Below the pieces are notes generated by a model that saw only the letters and a list, made by a program, of their open reading frames with translations, was not told where the DNA came from and made no database searches. A stretch of 64,000 nt of DNA, taken from positions 1 to 64,000 of the forward strand of contig NZ_BDDQ01000028.1 of NCBI RefSeq assembly GCF_002003465.1, written 5' to 3'. Origin of the DNA: Caenibacillus caldisaponilyticus. GTDB lineage: Bacteria; Bacillota; Bacilli; Bacillales; Sporolactobacillaceae. The position numbers and the translations under genes are program-made. Of the stretch, positions 51,530-60,983 are shown piece after piece; within the stretch, counting starts at the first letter, position 1; the number at the start of each line of letters is the position of its first letter.

Positions 51530-53926
51530 TTATATGTGAACGCGTTTCAGGCGCAGCGCGTTGGCCGTCACCGATACCGAGCTGAATGCCATCGCGGCGC
51601 CGGCCACCCACGGCGACAGCAGGCCGAAAGCGGCGATCGGAATGCCGATGCAATTGTAAAACAGGGCCCAAAACAAATTTTGCCGAATGTTGCGCATGGT
51701 CGCGCGGCTTAGAGCGATCGCTTTCGGAATATGGGACAAATCGCCGCCGACGAGGGTAATGTCCGCGGTTTCGATCGCGATGTCGGAGCCGGTGCCGATC
51801 GCCATGCCGATATCGGCCGCGGCGAGCGCCGGCGCATCGTTGATCCCGTCGCCGACCATGGCGACGCGCTTGCCTTGCCGCTGCAACGCCTTGACGATTT
51901 CCGCTTTTTCTTCGGGCAACACTTCCGCATAGACATGCGCAATGCCCGCCTGCCCGGCGACGGCCCGGGCGGTTTGTTCGTTGTCGCCGGTGACCATCCG
52001 GACATCGACGCCGAGCCGTTTCAGATCGGCGATCGCTTGCCGCGACGTGTCTTTCAATTCATCGGCCACCGCAATGACGCCTTTCGCCTCGCCGTCCACC
52101 GCGATGAGCATCGCCGTTTTGCCTTCGCTTTCGAGCTCGGCGATGGTTTGTTGGTATGAATCATATCGGATGCCATGGTCACTCAGCAAACGACGCGTGC
52201 CGACGACAATGGCGCGGCCATCGACCTCGGCTTCAATGCCCCGGCCCGGGACGGCCCGAAACGCATCGACTTCGAGCGGCTCCACGCCGCGCTCGAGGCC
52301 GTAGGCGACGATCGCCCGGGCGAGCGGATGTTCCGACGCGTTTTCGGCGGAGACGACGGCTCTCAGTATCCGGTCGCCTTCACCATCCTCGACTACAAAA
52401 CGGACGACTTCCGGCTTTCCTTTCGTCACGGTACCGGTTTTATCGAGCAAGACGACGTCGAGCTTGTGGGCCGTCTCCAACGCCTCGCCGCCTTTGAACA
52501 AGACGCCCAGTTCGGCGCCTTTTCCGGTGCCCACCATGACCGATGTCGGCGTCGCGAGACCGAGCGCACACGGACAAGCGATGACGAGCACCGAAATGGC
52601 GGCATCGAGCGCGGCCGGCCAATCGCCGGGCCTGACAAAGGACAGCCACACCAGGAACGTCACCGCCGCGACCGCGACGACGATCGGAACAAAAATGCCC
52701 GAAATGACATCGGCGAGCCGTTGGATCGGCGCTTTGGATCCTTGCGCTTCTTTTACGATCTTGATGATCCCGCTCAACACCGTATCTTTCCCGACTTTAT
52801 CGGCCCGAATTTTCAACGTGCCGGTTTGATTGATGGTGGCGCCGATGACGGCGTCGCCGGCCGCCTTTTCAACCGGCAGCGATTCGCCGGTGATCATCGA
52901 TTCGTCGACGCTCGAAGCGCCGCTGATCACGGTGCCGTCGACGGGGATCTTTTCGCCGGGTTTGACGATGAGCACATCGCCCGGCACGACCGCTTCCGCC
53001 GAAATTTTTATCTCTTTGCCGTCGCGGAAAACGGTCGCCTCTTTCGCCTGCAAATCGAGGAGTTTTTTGATCGCTTCGGTCGTCCGGCCCTTGGCCCGGG
53101 CCTCCAAGAGCTTGCCGAGAAGAATCAAGGTAATCAGGATCGCGCTCGTTTCATAGTAAAGTTCCGGCGTAAAGCTCGGTTGGGCTTGCGCGCGGATCGT
53201 GCCGTACAGGCTGTAAAAATAAGCCGCGGAGGTGCCGAGCGCGACGAGCACGTCCATGTTGGCGCTCCGATTGAGGAGCGCGCGCACCGCTCCGGCATAA
53301 AACGGCGCCCCGATATAAAATTGCACGATCCCTGCCAATACGGCTTGAACCCACGGGTTTTCCAGCATCATCGGCATGAAAAGCCCCGTGCGATCCGCGA
53401 TCATCATATAAACGAAAGGAATGGACAGCGCCGCGGAGACCATGAAACGGACGCGTTTCGCCCGGTATTCTTTTTCCTTGTAGGCGCCGTCTTCTTCGCC
53501 TTCCGATTTCGGGATCGCCTCATAACCGATCTTTTTCACCCGCTCGCGGATGTCGGCGATCTCGACGACACCGGGCAGATAGGCCACGTCCGCGGTTTCG
53601 GTCGCCAGGTTGACGGCGGCGCTTTCGATGCCGTCCATTTTATTGAGCACTTTTTCAATCCGGTTCGCGCAAGCCGCGCACGTCATGCCGCGGATGTCGA
53701 AAATCGCTTTTTTCGGCGCCACCCCGTAGCCCAATTTCTCGATCCTTTCAATGATCGCTTTGGGTTCGGCTTGTTCCCGGTCATAGGTAATCTTGGCGTT
53801 TTCCGCCGCAAGGTTCACCGTAGCCGTCACGCCGTCCATTTTATTGAGCACTTTTTCAATCCGGTTCGCGCAGGCCGCACACGTCATGCCGGTGATATCA
53901 AGCGACAGTTCCAACGCTTTGCCCAT
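51530..53926 (-). CDS. copA: Copper-exporting P1B-type ATPase CopA
   Basis: A 798-residue Cu(I) pump of the membrane. Two HMA domains with [15 protein letters not shown] occupy about 9-73 and 76-141; eight membrane segments include the copper-binding [10 protein letters not shown]. The actuator loop TGES, the phosphorylation site DKTGT, the SEHPLA motif and [11 protein letters not shown] are all present. The two HMA coding regions share a 42-base identical stretch. It follows csoR by 21 bases. Confidence 0.96.
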   Translation of the reverse strand: MGKALELSLDITGMTCAACANRIEKVLNKMDGVTATVNLAAENAKITYDREQAEPKAIIERIEKLGYGVAPKKAIFDIRGMTCAACANRIEKVLNKMDGIESAAVNLATETADVAYLPGVVEIADIRERVKKIGYEAIPKSEGEEDGAYKEKEYRAKRVRFMVSAALSIPFVYMMIADRTGLFMPMMLENPWVQAVLAGIVQFYIGAPFYAGAVRALLNRSANMDVLVALGTSAAYFYSLYGTIRAQAQPSFTPELYYETSAILITLILLGKLLEARAKGRTTEAIKKLLDLQAKEATVFRDGKEIKISAEAVVPGDVLIVKPGEKIPVDGTVISGASSVDESMITGESLPVEKAAGDAVIGATINQTGTLKIRADKVGKDTVLSGIIKIVKEAQGSKAPIQRLADVISGIFVPIVVAVAAVTFLVWLSFVRPGDWPAALDAAISVLVIACPCALGLATPTSVMVGTGKGAELGVLFKGGEALETAHKLDVVLLDKTGTVTKGKPEVVRFVVEDGEGDRILRAVVSAENASEHPLARAIVAYGLERGVEPLEVDAFRAVPGRGIEAEVDGRAIVVGTRRLLSDHGIRYDSYQQTIAELESEGKTAMLIAVDGEAKGVIAVADELKDTSRQAIADLKRLGVDVRMVTGDNEQTARAVAGQAGIAHVYAEVLPEEKAEIVKALQRQGKRVAMVGDGINDAPALAAADIGMAIGTGSDIAIETADITLVGGDLSHIPKAIALSRATMRNIRQNLFWALFYNCIGIPIAAFGLLSPWVAGAAMAFSSVSVTANALRLKRVHI
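53630..53872 (-). repeat. Pair of identical 42-base repeats within copA
   Basis: 53630-53671 and 53831-53872 are identical over 42 bases and 201 bases apart, exactly 67 codons. They encode the same part of the two HMA domains (residues around [13 protein letters not shown]). Recombination between them would remove one HMA domain in frame. Confidence 0.85.
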
Positions 53927-53947
53927 CTTCTCACCCCCGGTCGGCCT

Positions 53948-54274
53948 TTATTTCGTTAACTGCCGGACGACTTTCAACAATTCATCGATGTGTTCTTCAC
54001 CCGAACCCTCTTGGATAGCATGGGCGACGCACATCTTCGCGTGTCTTTCCGTCAAGGAGAAACCGACTTCCCGCAACGCCGCCTGAACCGCCGAAAGCTG
54101 CACGAGAATGTCGACGCAATAGCGGTCGTCTTCAACCATTTTTTGCAGGCCGCGCACTTGGCCTTCAATCCGCTTGAGGCGGTTGAGCAAACGCTGTTTC
54201 TCTTGCTCCGTTCTCGGGACCAAAGGCTTCCGTTCCGGCTGCATGTCAACCTCTTGGGCTTGGTGGTGCGCCAT
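53948..54274 (-). CDS. csoR: Copper-sensing repressor CsoR
   Basis: A 108-residue DUF156 repressor. The Cu(I) ligands appear as cysteine in DDRYCVDILVQ, histidine and cysteine in ERHAKMCVAHAI, the C-H-C set of copper-specific CsoR. Copper binding releases it from DNA. ATG 54274 follows GAGGTGATG; a longer open frame upstream overlaps the operator and is not coding. The operator lies in its own promoter, so it represses csoR-copA-copZ. Confidence 0.93.
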   Translation of the reverse strand: MAHHQAQEVDMQPERKPLVPRTEQEKQRLLNRLKRIEGQVRGLQKMVEDDRYCVDILVQLSAVQAALREVGFSLTERHAKMCVAHAIQEGSGEEHIDELLKVVRQLTK

Positions 54275-54296
54275 GTTCATCACCTCGCTGGTAAAT

Positions 54297-54344
54297 AGTA
54301 TACCCCCGTAAGGTATTTTATACAAACGATTTGCTTGCTGCCAA
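54297..54344 (-). promoter_or_regulatory. csoR promoter and CsoR operator
   Basis: On the minus strand TTGGCA (54339-54344) and TATAAA (54317-54322) are 16 bases apart. The next 20 bases read ATACCTTACGGGGGTATACT (54297-54316), which matches the B. subtilis CsoR box (TACC-N2-ACGGGGGTA). The box lies just after the -10, so bound CsoR would block the start of transcription. Confidence 0.8.
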
Positions 54345-54607
54345 TCGTTGAATCGGACCGTTCCCGACCAAAACTGTGAAGAAAGTTTCTGCCCATCATT
54401 CCAAATGCCTTCAGGCATTCACCAAAATGAACACTTCCGACCGCATGATTGAGGGTACAATCACGAAAACCAATAATACTATTAATTAAAAAACTATTGG
54501 TCATGGAGAATATATTTGGATTGGCAAAATGTTTGCAATTGAGCCCCACGTAAAAAGCGCGGAATTTCGGTGAAATCCGAAAAACCGCGCTGTAATGGGC
54601 ATAAAAA

Positions 54608-54684
54608 TGGTCGGGAAGACAGGATTCGAACCTGCGACCCCCACGTCCCGAACGTGGTGCTCTACCAAGCTGAGCCACTTCCCG
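54608..54684 (-). tRNA. tRNA-Pro (anticodon CGG)
   Basis: Minus-strand cloverleaf with acceptor CGGGAAG, anticodon stem CCACG and loop TTCGGGA (CGG), GTTCGAAT T-loop and encoded CCA. A CGG anticodon reads only CCG. Confidence 0.96.
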
Positions 54685-54839
54685 ACGATCTGTGTATTGA
54701 ATTGGCTTGGCTGTCTGTCCCTTCGCAAGCTGTGTCACGCTTGCCAACGGTCGACGAGACGCCGATTCCAAGCAAAGCCGCATTCCGACGAAGCCGTTAT
54801 AGGTCACGGCTTCCCGTGCACGGCCATACCATTTACATA

Positions 54840-54928
54840 TGGTGCGGACGAGAGGACTCGAACCTCCACGGTATTTGACTACCACTAGATCCTGAGTCTA
54901 GCGCGTCTGCCAATTCCGCCACGTCCGC
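54840..54928 (-). tRNA. tRNA-Leu (anticodon CAG)
   Basis: Minus-strand class II tRNA with long variable arm, acceptor GCGGACG, anticodon stem CTAGA and loop CTCAGGA (CAG), and encoded CCA. It is upstream of tRNA-Pro on the same strand and may be co-transcribed. Confidence 0.96.
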
Positions 54929-55637
54929 AGATCCCGATGACAAGGTATATTATACGACGAGCACTTCGAAAAATGCAAGGAGAAATTTAAAGGAATTTTT
55001 TACCATTCTCATCCCCTTTCAAGTCTCGAAACCAAACGGCTTGCAAAACCGCTTTTCCTAAAAGATAAAGCAAGCCTGCGCGCAGTCAAACAACGCACCA
55101 ACGCTCTTTCTGCTGAGCGGGGTTTGAAAACATCGCCATCCAAAAAGGCAAAACACAGGCCCGCCGTCAAAGCGGCCGGACAGCACGATTCAAGATCGGC
55201 CGATGGCCCGGCTTCCCGTCTACGGCTCTTCTCCGAATTCGTCCCCGGTGCCGGGCGGCCCTTGCCCGCTTTCCGGCGACCGAGGAAGTTTGGCTTTACG
55301 GCGGGAGCGCTTTGCCCCGTGCGGATCGTCCCACAATATGACGGCAAACAGCAAGGCGATGATCAACCCGAGCAGCAAGTGCCAAAGCAAAAAATCGAGC
55401 ATGCCTCATCTCCCCGGTTATTTAACGGCATGACGCGCATCCATGAAACCTAGAAGAGGCGCACACTCGGCGCCCGCCCTTCGCACGCGTCACGCCTTCC
55501 GTAGAGCCCCAAGACCCGAATGCACGCAAGGATAGAATCCCAGCCGTAAACACACGCCCCGCTCCGGTTTGAACCACGGCCTTGCGTTGCGATCGTCTCC
55601 CCCAATAACGGGAGGCGGGTATACAAATCCGAATGGT
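54929..55637. other. Region between tRNA-Leu and patB
   Basis: About 700 bases. Apart from the possible small membrane protein at 55220-55402, nothing can be supported. No terminator was recognised directly after patB. Confidence 0.4.
55220..55402 (-). CDS. Possible 60-residue membrane protein
   Basis: A small frame whose product has one hydrophobic N-terminal segment (LLWHLLLGLIIALLFAVILW) followed by a basic, then glycine/acidic tail. GGGGAG lies 7 bases before the ATG. I recognise no family. The clean membrane segment with a good ribosome binding site argues for a real gene, but the opposite strand is also open. Confidence 0.45.
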   Translation of the reverse strand: MLDFLLWHLLLGLIIALLFAVILWDDPHGAKRSRRKAKLPRSPESGQGPPGTGDEFGEEP

Positions 55638-56825
55638 TCAACGCACATTCTCCACCCGTAATCGGTGGACCGCTGTTTCCAAACGCTCGAGCGCCTCGTC
55701 CAAGATCGAACGCGGGCAACCAAAATTCAAACGCATGAACCCTTCGCCCTCTTCGCCGAAATCATAACCGTTATTCAAACCGAGCTTGGCCTCGCGAATG
55801 AGGAAATTCCGCAGCTTTCGGCTGTCCAATCCCAATTCGCGAAAGTCGAGCCACGCCAAGTACGTCGCTTCCGGCATCGTCATTTTCACTTCGGGCACGC
55901 GTTCCGATAAAAAGCGTTTGATATGTTCAGCGTTTTCTTTTAAATAAACGTTTAATTCATCAAGCCAGGCGTCACCATGATGATATGCGGCGGTCATCGC
56001 TTCGATGCCGAACAAATTGATGTGTTCAAGACCGGCTTGGGAGACAGCGGTTTTAAATGCCCTCATGATCTTCGGATTCTTCGCGATGGCGATCGACGAA
56101 AACAGCCCGGCGAGATTAAACGTTTTGCTCCCCGAAATGAATGTGATACATCGGTCGGCGAGGCTTTCGGACAGCGCGTAAAACGGCGTATGCGCACCTT
56201 TTTCATAAACGAGATCAGAATGGATTTCATCCGAAACGACGATTAAGTCGTGGCGAATGGCGATCTCCCCAAGCTCAAGCAACTCGTCTTTCGTCCATAC
56301 CCGACCGACCGGGTTATGCGGACTGCACAAGAGAATCATCTTCGTGCGTTCGTCAATTTTTCGCTTTAAATCGTCGAAATCCATCACATAGCGGCCGTTT
56401 TCCACTTTCAGCGGATTCTTGACCAGCCGGCGACCCAAGTCTTCAACGGTTGAGAAGAACGGCGGATAGATCGGCGGCTGGATGACGACTTTATCTCCCG
56501 GTTTCGTAAACGCCATGATCGCCATCCGGATGGCGGGAACCACCCCGGGAACCGCGGTCATCCACTCCGTTTTCAGATCGTAGCCAAACCGCCGACGAAT
56601 CCAGCCTTTCGCCGCTTCAAAAAGGGCTTTAGGTTTGCCGGGATAGCCATAAATCGGATGTTGCGCCCGCTTCACGACGGCTTCCACGACTTCCGGCGGA
56701 CAGGAAAAATCCATATCGGCGACCCAAAGCGGCAAAATATCGGGCTCGCCGAAAATTCTTTCGACATCGTCCCACTTCACCGAATTCGTTCCTCTTCTAT
56801 CGATCACCGCATCGAACCTTGACAT
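55638..56825 (-). CDS. patB: PatB/MalY-type PLP-dependent C-S lyase (cystathionine beta-lyase)
   Basis: A 395-residue fold-I PLP enzyme equivalent to B. subtilis PatB, which cleaves cystathionine and related thioethers to homocysteine or thiols, pyruvate and ammonia. The start FDAVIDRRGTNSVKWD, the LPLWVADMDF motif, the CSPHNPVGRVW region and the PLP lysine in SGSKTFNLAG (about residue 233) are typical. ATG after AGGTGAG. Confidence 0.9.
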   Translation of the reverse strand: MSRFDAVIDRRGTNSVKWDDVERIFGEPDILPLWVADMDFSCPPEVVEAVVKRAQHPIYGYPGKPKALFEAAKGWIRRRFGYDLKTEWMTAVPGVVPAIRMAIMAFTKPGDKVVIQPPIYPPFFSTVEDLGRRLVKNPLKVENGRYVMDFDDLKRKIDERTKMILLCSPHNPVGRVWTKDELLELGEIAIRHDLIVVSDEIHSDLVYEKGAHTPFYALSESLADRCITFISGSKTFNLAGLFSSIAIAKNPKIMRAFKTAVSQAGLEHINLFGIEAMTAAYHHGDAWLDELNVYLKENAEHIKRFLSERVPEVKMTMPEATYLAWLDFRELGLDSRKLRNFLIREAKLGLNNGYDFGEEGEGFMRLNFGCPRSILDEALERLETAVHRLRVENVR

Positions 56826-56962
56826 GTTCTCACCTCAAAGAAGCGAAGTCAACACAAACCATCAACCCTATCTTAGCACATCACAGAGATAAGGAAGTCC
56901 TATGTTGCAAAAAATGGTTCTTTTCTAAAGAAAAACGTTCCTTAAAACATTGAAATCACCGC

Positions 56963-56993
56963 AAAAAATAAAAAACACGGAGAAGTCTCCGTG
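56963..56993 (-). terminator. Second terminator downstream of the Rap-like gene
   Basis: On the minus strand CACGGAGA/TCTCCGTG, a perfect 8-bp stem, is followed by TTTTTTATTTTTT. It lies about 120 bases after a first terminator; between them is another G/C hairpin before GGTTTTTTG (about 57084-57106). No gene was found between them. Confidence 0.75.
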
Positions 56994-57111
56994 CGATCAT
57001 TGGACGCGGTCTTTTAACACTGAAAAGCGATGCCGCGTAAAAGAGGCTTCCCGATCAGTGAAAAGAAGCGGGCACTTCAGCAGCAAAAAACCGCCCGTGC
57101 CGCCCGAAACG

Positions 57112-57137
57112 AAAAAAGGGGCTTCTCAAAGAGAAGC
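57112..57137 (-). terminator. Terminator overlapping the end of the Rap-like gene
   Basis: On the minus strand GCTTCTC/GAGAAGC with a TTT loop is followed by CCCTTTTTT. The stop codon of the gene lies inside the loop side of the hairpin. Confidence 0.8.
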
Positions 57138-57713
57138 ACACCCCCATTGCCATTTCGGATTCGGTTTTCGGCGGATCAAGGAAAAAAGAAGCTTGCAGGC
57201 ATCGACGCGTTCCGGGTAACCCCGCTCACCGCTGTAAATGAACAACGCTCTATGCAGAAATCGGTTCGCGGTGTGATAGGCCCCGATTTTATAATAAACA
57301 CAGGCGATCTTAAAATAGATTTCGCCCTCTTCGACGACTCTAGGCACGTATTTTAAAAGGCGGAGCGCCTCTTTATAATGTTTTAGTGCTTGCAGCAATT
57401 TTCCCTGCGAAAACGCTTCCGTTCCTTTAAAAAAACTGGCGAAGTACAGTTGTCGTTCCGTAAATTTATACAGTTTCGGCAGCATTTCATAATAGTGCCG
57501 GATGGCGTGATCGGACTGGGCGTTCAAAACCGCGTGTCCGTAATTGAGGATGGTATACTCCATCCGCCATTTCTCCTCGATAAACGGGAGCCTATCGACA
57601 AGAGCGTCTATCGTTCCTTTAACCGTGATCATCTTTTCGGGTTCTTTTAAGCGGACATCATACCATTCGTCCATAAGAGTGCCAAGCCGTTGCTCGAGCA
57701 TCCCGTGCCGCAT
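57126..57713 (-). CDS. Isolated N-terminal domain of a Rap-type protein
   Basis: A 195-residue helical protein resembling residues 1 to about 180 of Rap phosphatases: the three-helix bundle (LMDEWYDVRL...WRMEYTILNYGHAVL) followed by the first one or two TPR repeats (QLYFASFFKGTEAFSQGK, HYKEALRLL, VEEGEIYFKIACVYYKIGAYHTA). The remaining five or so TPRs that bind Phr peptides are missing; the gene ends in a terminator, so this is its natural end. By eye the glutamine that Rap uses against Spo0F~P is not conserved (GHAVL where RapH has RHQ). No phr gene follows. It could bind Spo0F or a regulator, or be a remnant. Confidence 0.65.
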   Translation of the reverse strand: MRHGMLEQRLGTLMDEWYDVRLKEPEKMITVKGTIDALVDRLPFIEEKWRMEYTILNYGHAVLNAQSDHAIRHYYEMLPKLYKFTERQLYFASFFKGTEAFSQGKLLQALKHYKEALRLLKYVPRVVEEGEIYFKIACVYYKIGAYHTANRFLHRALFIYSGERGYPERVDACKLLFSLIRRKPNPKWQWGCASL

Positions 57714-58223
57714 GTATCTCCCCCTAAATCTTACAACCTTATCTTCATCCTATCATAAATCCACTTTCACCATTTTGGGAAAGTTTCCAAAAAAAGAGGA
57801 CGTTTATCGAGGGAATAGGCGTTCTTTTTTCGCAATGATGCCTAACTCCCCGCCGGCGGCTTCGCGGGAACGCGGCTTCATCCAAGTCTTTCGCTTTCGG
57901 GGCTCCTCCCGTCGCTCCGCGGCCAGCACCCCCATTGGATCGCCGGCATCCCCTGGTTTATATAGTTCGGGCAAAGCGGTTGCGATTCCTTCAACGTTTC
58001 TTCCCCGCATTTATCCCGGTTTTTCAAGATGCCGCCATTCCCGGCCGGAACGGCGAGCGCCAGACCCTGCCAACGATGGTTCTCCGAAAAAGCCAAAAAA
58101 GAAAACCGATGAATGATCATCGGCAAAAACGAAGAAATTATGCATGAGGTGATGACATTGTCTTTCACCGATAATTGAGTTATATTATAATTAAAACATT
58201 TACTATTATTGAAGGTGAAGACC

Positions 58224-58415
58224 ATGAATCTCGGCTTTGGAGAAATTCTGTTAATCCTGTTCTTTGCCTTAATCCTGTTCGGTCCGAAGAAACTCCCGGA
58301 ACTCGGACGTGCGGCCGGCCACACCTTGAAGGAATTTAAAAATGCGATCAACGGCCTGACCGATGACGACAAAGCGCAAGAAAAAAAGAAAGAGGATAAC
58401 GGTCCCAGAGCTTGA
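58224..58415 (+). CDS. tatA: Sec-independent translocase subunit TatA
   Basis: A 63-residue TatA/E protein: short extracytoplasmic start (NLGFGEI), one membrane helix (LLILFFALILF), the GPKKLPELGRAAG hinge and an amphipathic helix, then a charged tail. TatA forms the channel for folded proteins; no tatC is in the window. ATG 58224 follows GAAGGTGA. A glutamate-rich N-terminal context and length are normal. Confidence 0.93.
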   Translation: MNLGFGEILLILFFALILFGPKKLPELGRAAGHTLKEFKNAINGLTDDDKAQEKKKEDNGPRA

Positions 58416-58480
58416 CTTAGCCATGTGGTTTTAGCAAGAAGTGAATAAGCCGGAAACGCCCCAAAATCGCCACTTCCGCA

Positions 58481-59056
58481 TTAACGCCTGCGGTTGATTT
58501 TTTGGGGTTTTTTTCTGTTTAAAAAGCTTTCCAAGACTTTGGCGGCCATCAGCACAATCGGCGTCGGAAAATAAACCGCGATCGTCTTTCCTAACGCTTT
58601 CGCCCCGATGGTCAGCGCCGTCGCCAACACGGTTAAAGCGATGGAGACGCATTCTTCCGCCCACCCCTCAAGACCGAACGCCATGGCGACCTGTTCCCCG
58701 ACGGCGAGCGCCGTGGCACCGCTCAACACCCCGGCGATGTCGCCGATAACATCGCTGCACACACTGGCGACCCGCTCCGCATTGCGAACGATTTTCACCG
58801 CCATCTTTGCGCCGAAAACCCGCTTGGAAGCCATCGCGTGAAAAGGCGGTTCTTCGGCGGCCGCGGCAGCCACCCCGATCATATCAAAAAAGGCGCCAAT
58901 AAAAACAATAAAGATCACGATAAAAATGCCGAAATACCACGGGACCGCATCAAGAAAAACCGTCGCCGTATCGAACGCCCCGCTCAATGGGATCGAAATT
59001 AAAGTAACCAAGAGGATAAATTTCAAAGCCCGTCTGAACTGATTGCTCTTCTTCAT
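58481..59056 (-). CDS. DUF21/CNNM-like membrane protein without CBS domains
   Basis: A 191-residue protein with four hydrophobic segments (about 13-30, 38-62, 120-140 and 150-180). The part VAAAAAEEPPFHAMASKRV, then GAKMAVKIVRNAERV resembles the DUF21 transmembrane domain of CorB/CorC-type magnesium or cobalt exporters, but the CBS pair and CorC domain are absent. Such short forms are known in Bacillaceae. Function not known. Confidence 0.65.
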   Translation of the reverse strand: MKKSNQFRRALKFILLVTLISIPLSGAFDTATVFLDAVPWYFGIFIVIFIVFIGAFFDMIGVAAAAAEEPPFHAMASKRVFGAKMAVKIVRNAERVASVCSDVIGDIAGVLSGATALAVGEQVAMAFGLEGWAEECVSIALTVLATALTIGAKALGKTIAVYFPTPIVLMAAKVLESFLNRKKPQKINRRR

Positions 59057-59520
59057 AATAAAAACATTGACCTCCCAGTTGTCTCCACACGGTGACGGCT
59101 TGTCCCGTTGGTGGACCGCCTTGTCGCGCCCCCGGCTTCTTCCGTCTGAAGTTCAATCCAATTTTTTATTTTATCATTGTTAGGGACGACGATAAAAACA
59201 TTCTAACCCATTTCCCCTGAAACCGCCCCGTTCGACACGCGCTGGTTGCGGTCGAATGCATCCGATTATAGGTCATCTCCCGGCAGATCCATGCAAAGGC
59301 GGACCCCCTTTCCGCAAAATCTCCGGCAATGCGACAAAACATGAAAAATCAAAATGGAGGCCACGGCAGCGGCGACGAGTTGCCTGTCGGAATCATCGAT
59401 AAGCGCCACACGGCCCCGGGATCGCCGCGCAGGTGAAACAAATGCAACGGAAAACTAAATGGCATGGGAAATCAACGGAAACCAACCCCTATGAAGGCGC
59501 AGTATAGCGATGCCGAACGA
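59057..59520. other. Intergenic region, no gene seen
   Basis: About 460 bases between the DUF21-like gene and the SleL terminator. No frame with a ribosome binding site, RNA motif or repeat was recognised. Confidence 0.4.
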
Positions 59521-59561
59521 GAAAAAACGCCCTCACGCGAAGAAACTCCGCAGTGAGGGCA
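59521..59561 (-). terminator. Terminator after sleL
   Basis: On the minus strand GCCCTCAC/GTGAGGGC with a partly paired loop is followed by GTTTTTT, a few bases after the stop codon. Confidence 0.8.
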
Positions 59562-59567
59562 ATCACC

Positions 59568-60983
59568 TTACGGGCGCTTAATGATGGTAAAAAGGTCTCC
59601 GAGGAGCGCCCAGTTTTCCGGATATTCGTAACCGAGCACCCAATAGCTGACACCGCGCAAAGGATAGCTTTTCAACAACTCAAACTTGGCCAGGGCGCTG
59701 CGGGCATCTTCAAACCAAACTTCATGGAGCCGCCCCCGTTCATCATAATAGCGAAAATACGGGGACGCGCTCGCTTCATCGTATTGAATCACGGCCCCAT
59801 AGCGCACGGCGCGGCGGATCGCTTCACGCGGGCTGAACGTCTCCGCTTCCCGGCCGGGAACATGGGGCAGCAGCCAATCCCGCGCGTAGATCTGAAATCC
59901 CATCATGATTTTATGGCGAGGGATGACGGTCACCGCATAATCGAGGACTTGCTTGATGTTGCCGATCGGTGAAATGGCGCGCGGCGGACCGAGCCGGTAC
60001 CCCCACTCATAAGTCATGAGAACGACAAAGTCGGCAATCCGCCCGTGCGCCGCATAATCGTGCGCTTCATATAAAAGGCCTTGCTGGGCGCCGCTCGTCT
60101 TGGGAGCGAGCGAAGTCGAAAGAAAATAGCCCGCGGCGTGCAGCCGGTCTCTCGCCCGTTCGAGAAACCGGTTATAGGCATTTCGGTCTTGCGGATACAC
60201 GTTTTCAAAATCGACGTTCAGCCCGCGATAGCCTTTCGCCCGCATCGTCGCCAGAATGCGGTCCAACAGCGTTTCTTGAACGCTTTCATTCGCCAGCACG
60301 GCGTGGGCGAGCGCCGATCCCGGATCGCTGGATGTAAAATTGGTGATCGCCATCATGGGCGTTACCCGTTTCGCCGTCGCCCGCGGGATCAACGCTTCAT
60401 CAGGGAAGGGTTCAAGACCGCCGTTCGCTTGAATGCGATAGGCAAACGGCGCCATGAAGGTCAATAAGTCGCCGACTTGATCGATGGCCGCCGCGCCTTC
60501 GCTTCCGGAAAGATACGTAAAGCCGTTGGTTTCAATCGACGGTTTTTCCCCCGCCGGAATGGCCAATACCGTCCCGGGAACGAGCCGGTTCGGATCGGTG
60601 ATGGCATTGGCGGAGAGGATCGCCTGAACCGTCGTCCGATAGCGGCCGGCGATGCCGGCGATCGTTTCCCCCGCTCGCACCGTATGTCGAACGGGCGGAA
60701 TGACAAGGATCATGCCGGGCCTCAAGTTTGCCGGATTCACCGAAGGGTTGGCGCGGATGACCGCCTCCGCCGATACGCCGTAACGGGCGGCGATCTGCCA
60801 AATCGTCTCTCCGGGGCGAACGGTATGATAGCGGCTCGCCGTCGGAATGAGCAACGCCAATCCCGGAATGATCGGATCGCCAGCAGACCATTCATTGACC
60901 TCCAACAGCCGGGACAGGGCGACTCCGTACCGCTCCGCAATTTGCCGAAGCGACTCGCCACTTCTTACAACGTGAATGAGCAA
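59568..60983 (-). CDS. sleL: Spore cortex-fragment lytic enzyme SleL/YaaH type (LysM + GH18)
   Basis: A 471-residue glycoside hydrolase. Three LysM repeats (about 2-48, 52-98 and 100-145) bind cortex or wall; a GH18 barrel follows (about 160-465) with the catalytic acid in GLNVDFENVYP and later YEWGYRLGPPRAISP. SleL cuts cortex fragments after SleB or CwlJ during germination. B. subtilis YaaH has two LysM; three are present here. The TTG start at 60983 lies 7 bases after AAGGAGGTG. Confidence 0.88.
   Translation of the reverse strand: MLIHVVRSGESLRQIAERYGVALSRLLEVNEWSAGDPIIPGLALLIPTASRYHTVRPGETIWQIAARYGVSAEAVIRANPSVNPANLRPGMILVIPPVRHTVRAGETIAGIAGRYRTTVQAILSANAITDPNRLVPGTVLAIPAGEKPSIETNGFTYLSGSEGAAAIDQVGDLLTFMAPFAYRIQANGGLEPFPDEALIPRATAKRVTPMMAITNFTSSDPGSALAHAVLANESVQETLLDRILATMRAKGYRGLNVDFENVYPQDRNAYNRFLERARDRLHAAGYFLSTSLAPKTSGAQQGLLYEAHDYAAHGRIADFVVLMTYEWGYRLGPPRAISPIGNIKQVLDYAVTVIPRHKIMMGFQIYARDWLLPHVPGREAETFSPREAIRRAVRYGAVIQYDEASASPYFRYYDERGRLHEVWFEDARSALAKFELLKSYPLRGVSYWVLGYEYPENWALLGDLFTIIKRP

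Noticed and set aside
52175-53959. Plus-strand open frame of 594 residues
   Set aside because: Antisense to copA over its full length; its repetitive H/D/R-rich product is a shadow of copA codon use.
54280-54885. Minus-strand frame of 201 residues across the tRNA-Pro/tRNA-Leu region
   Set aside because: It runs through two tRNA genes and the csoR promoter and has no ribosome binding site.
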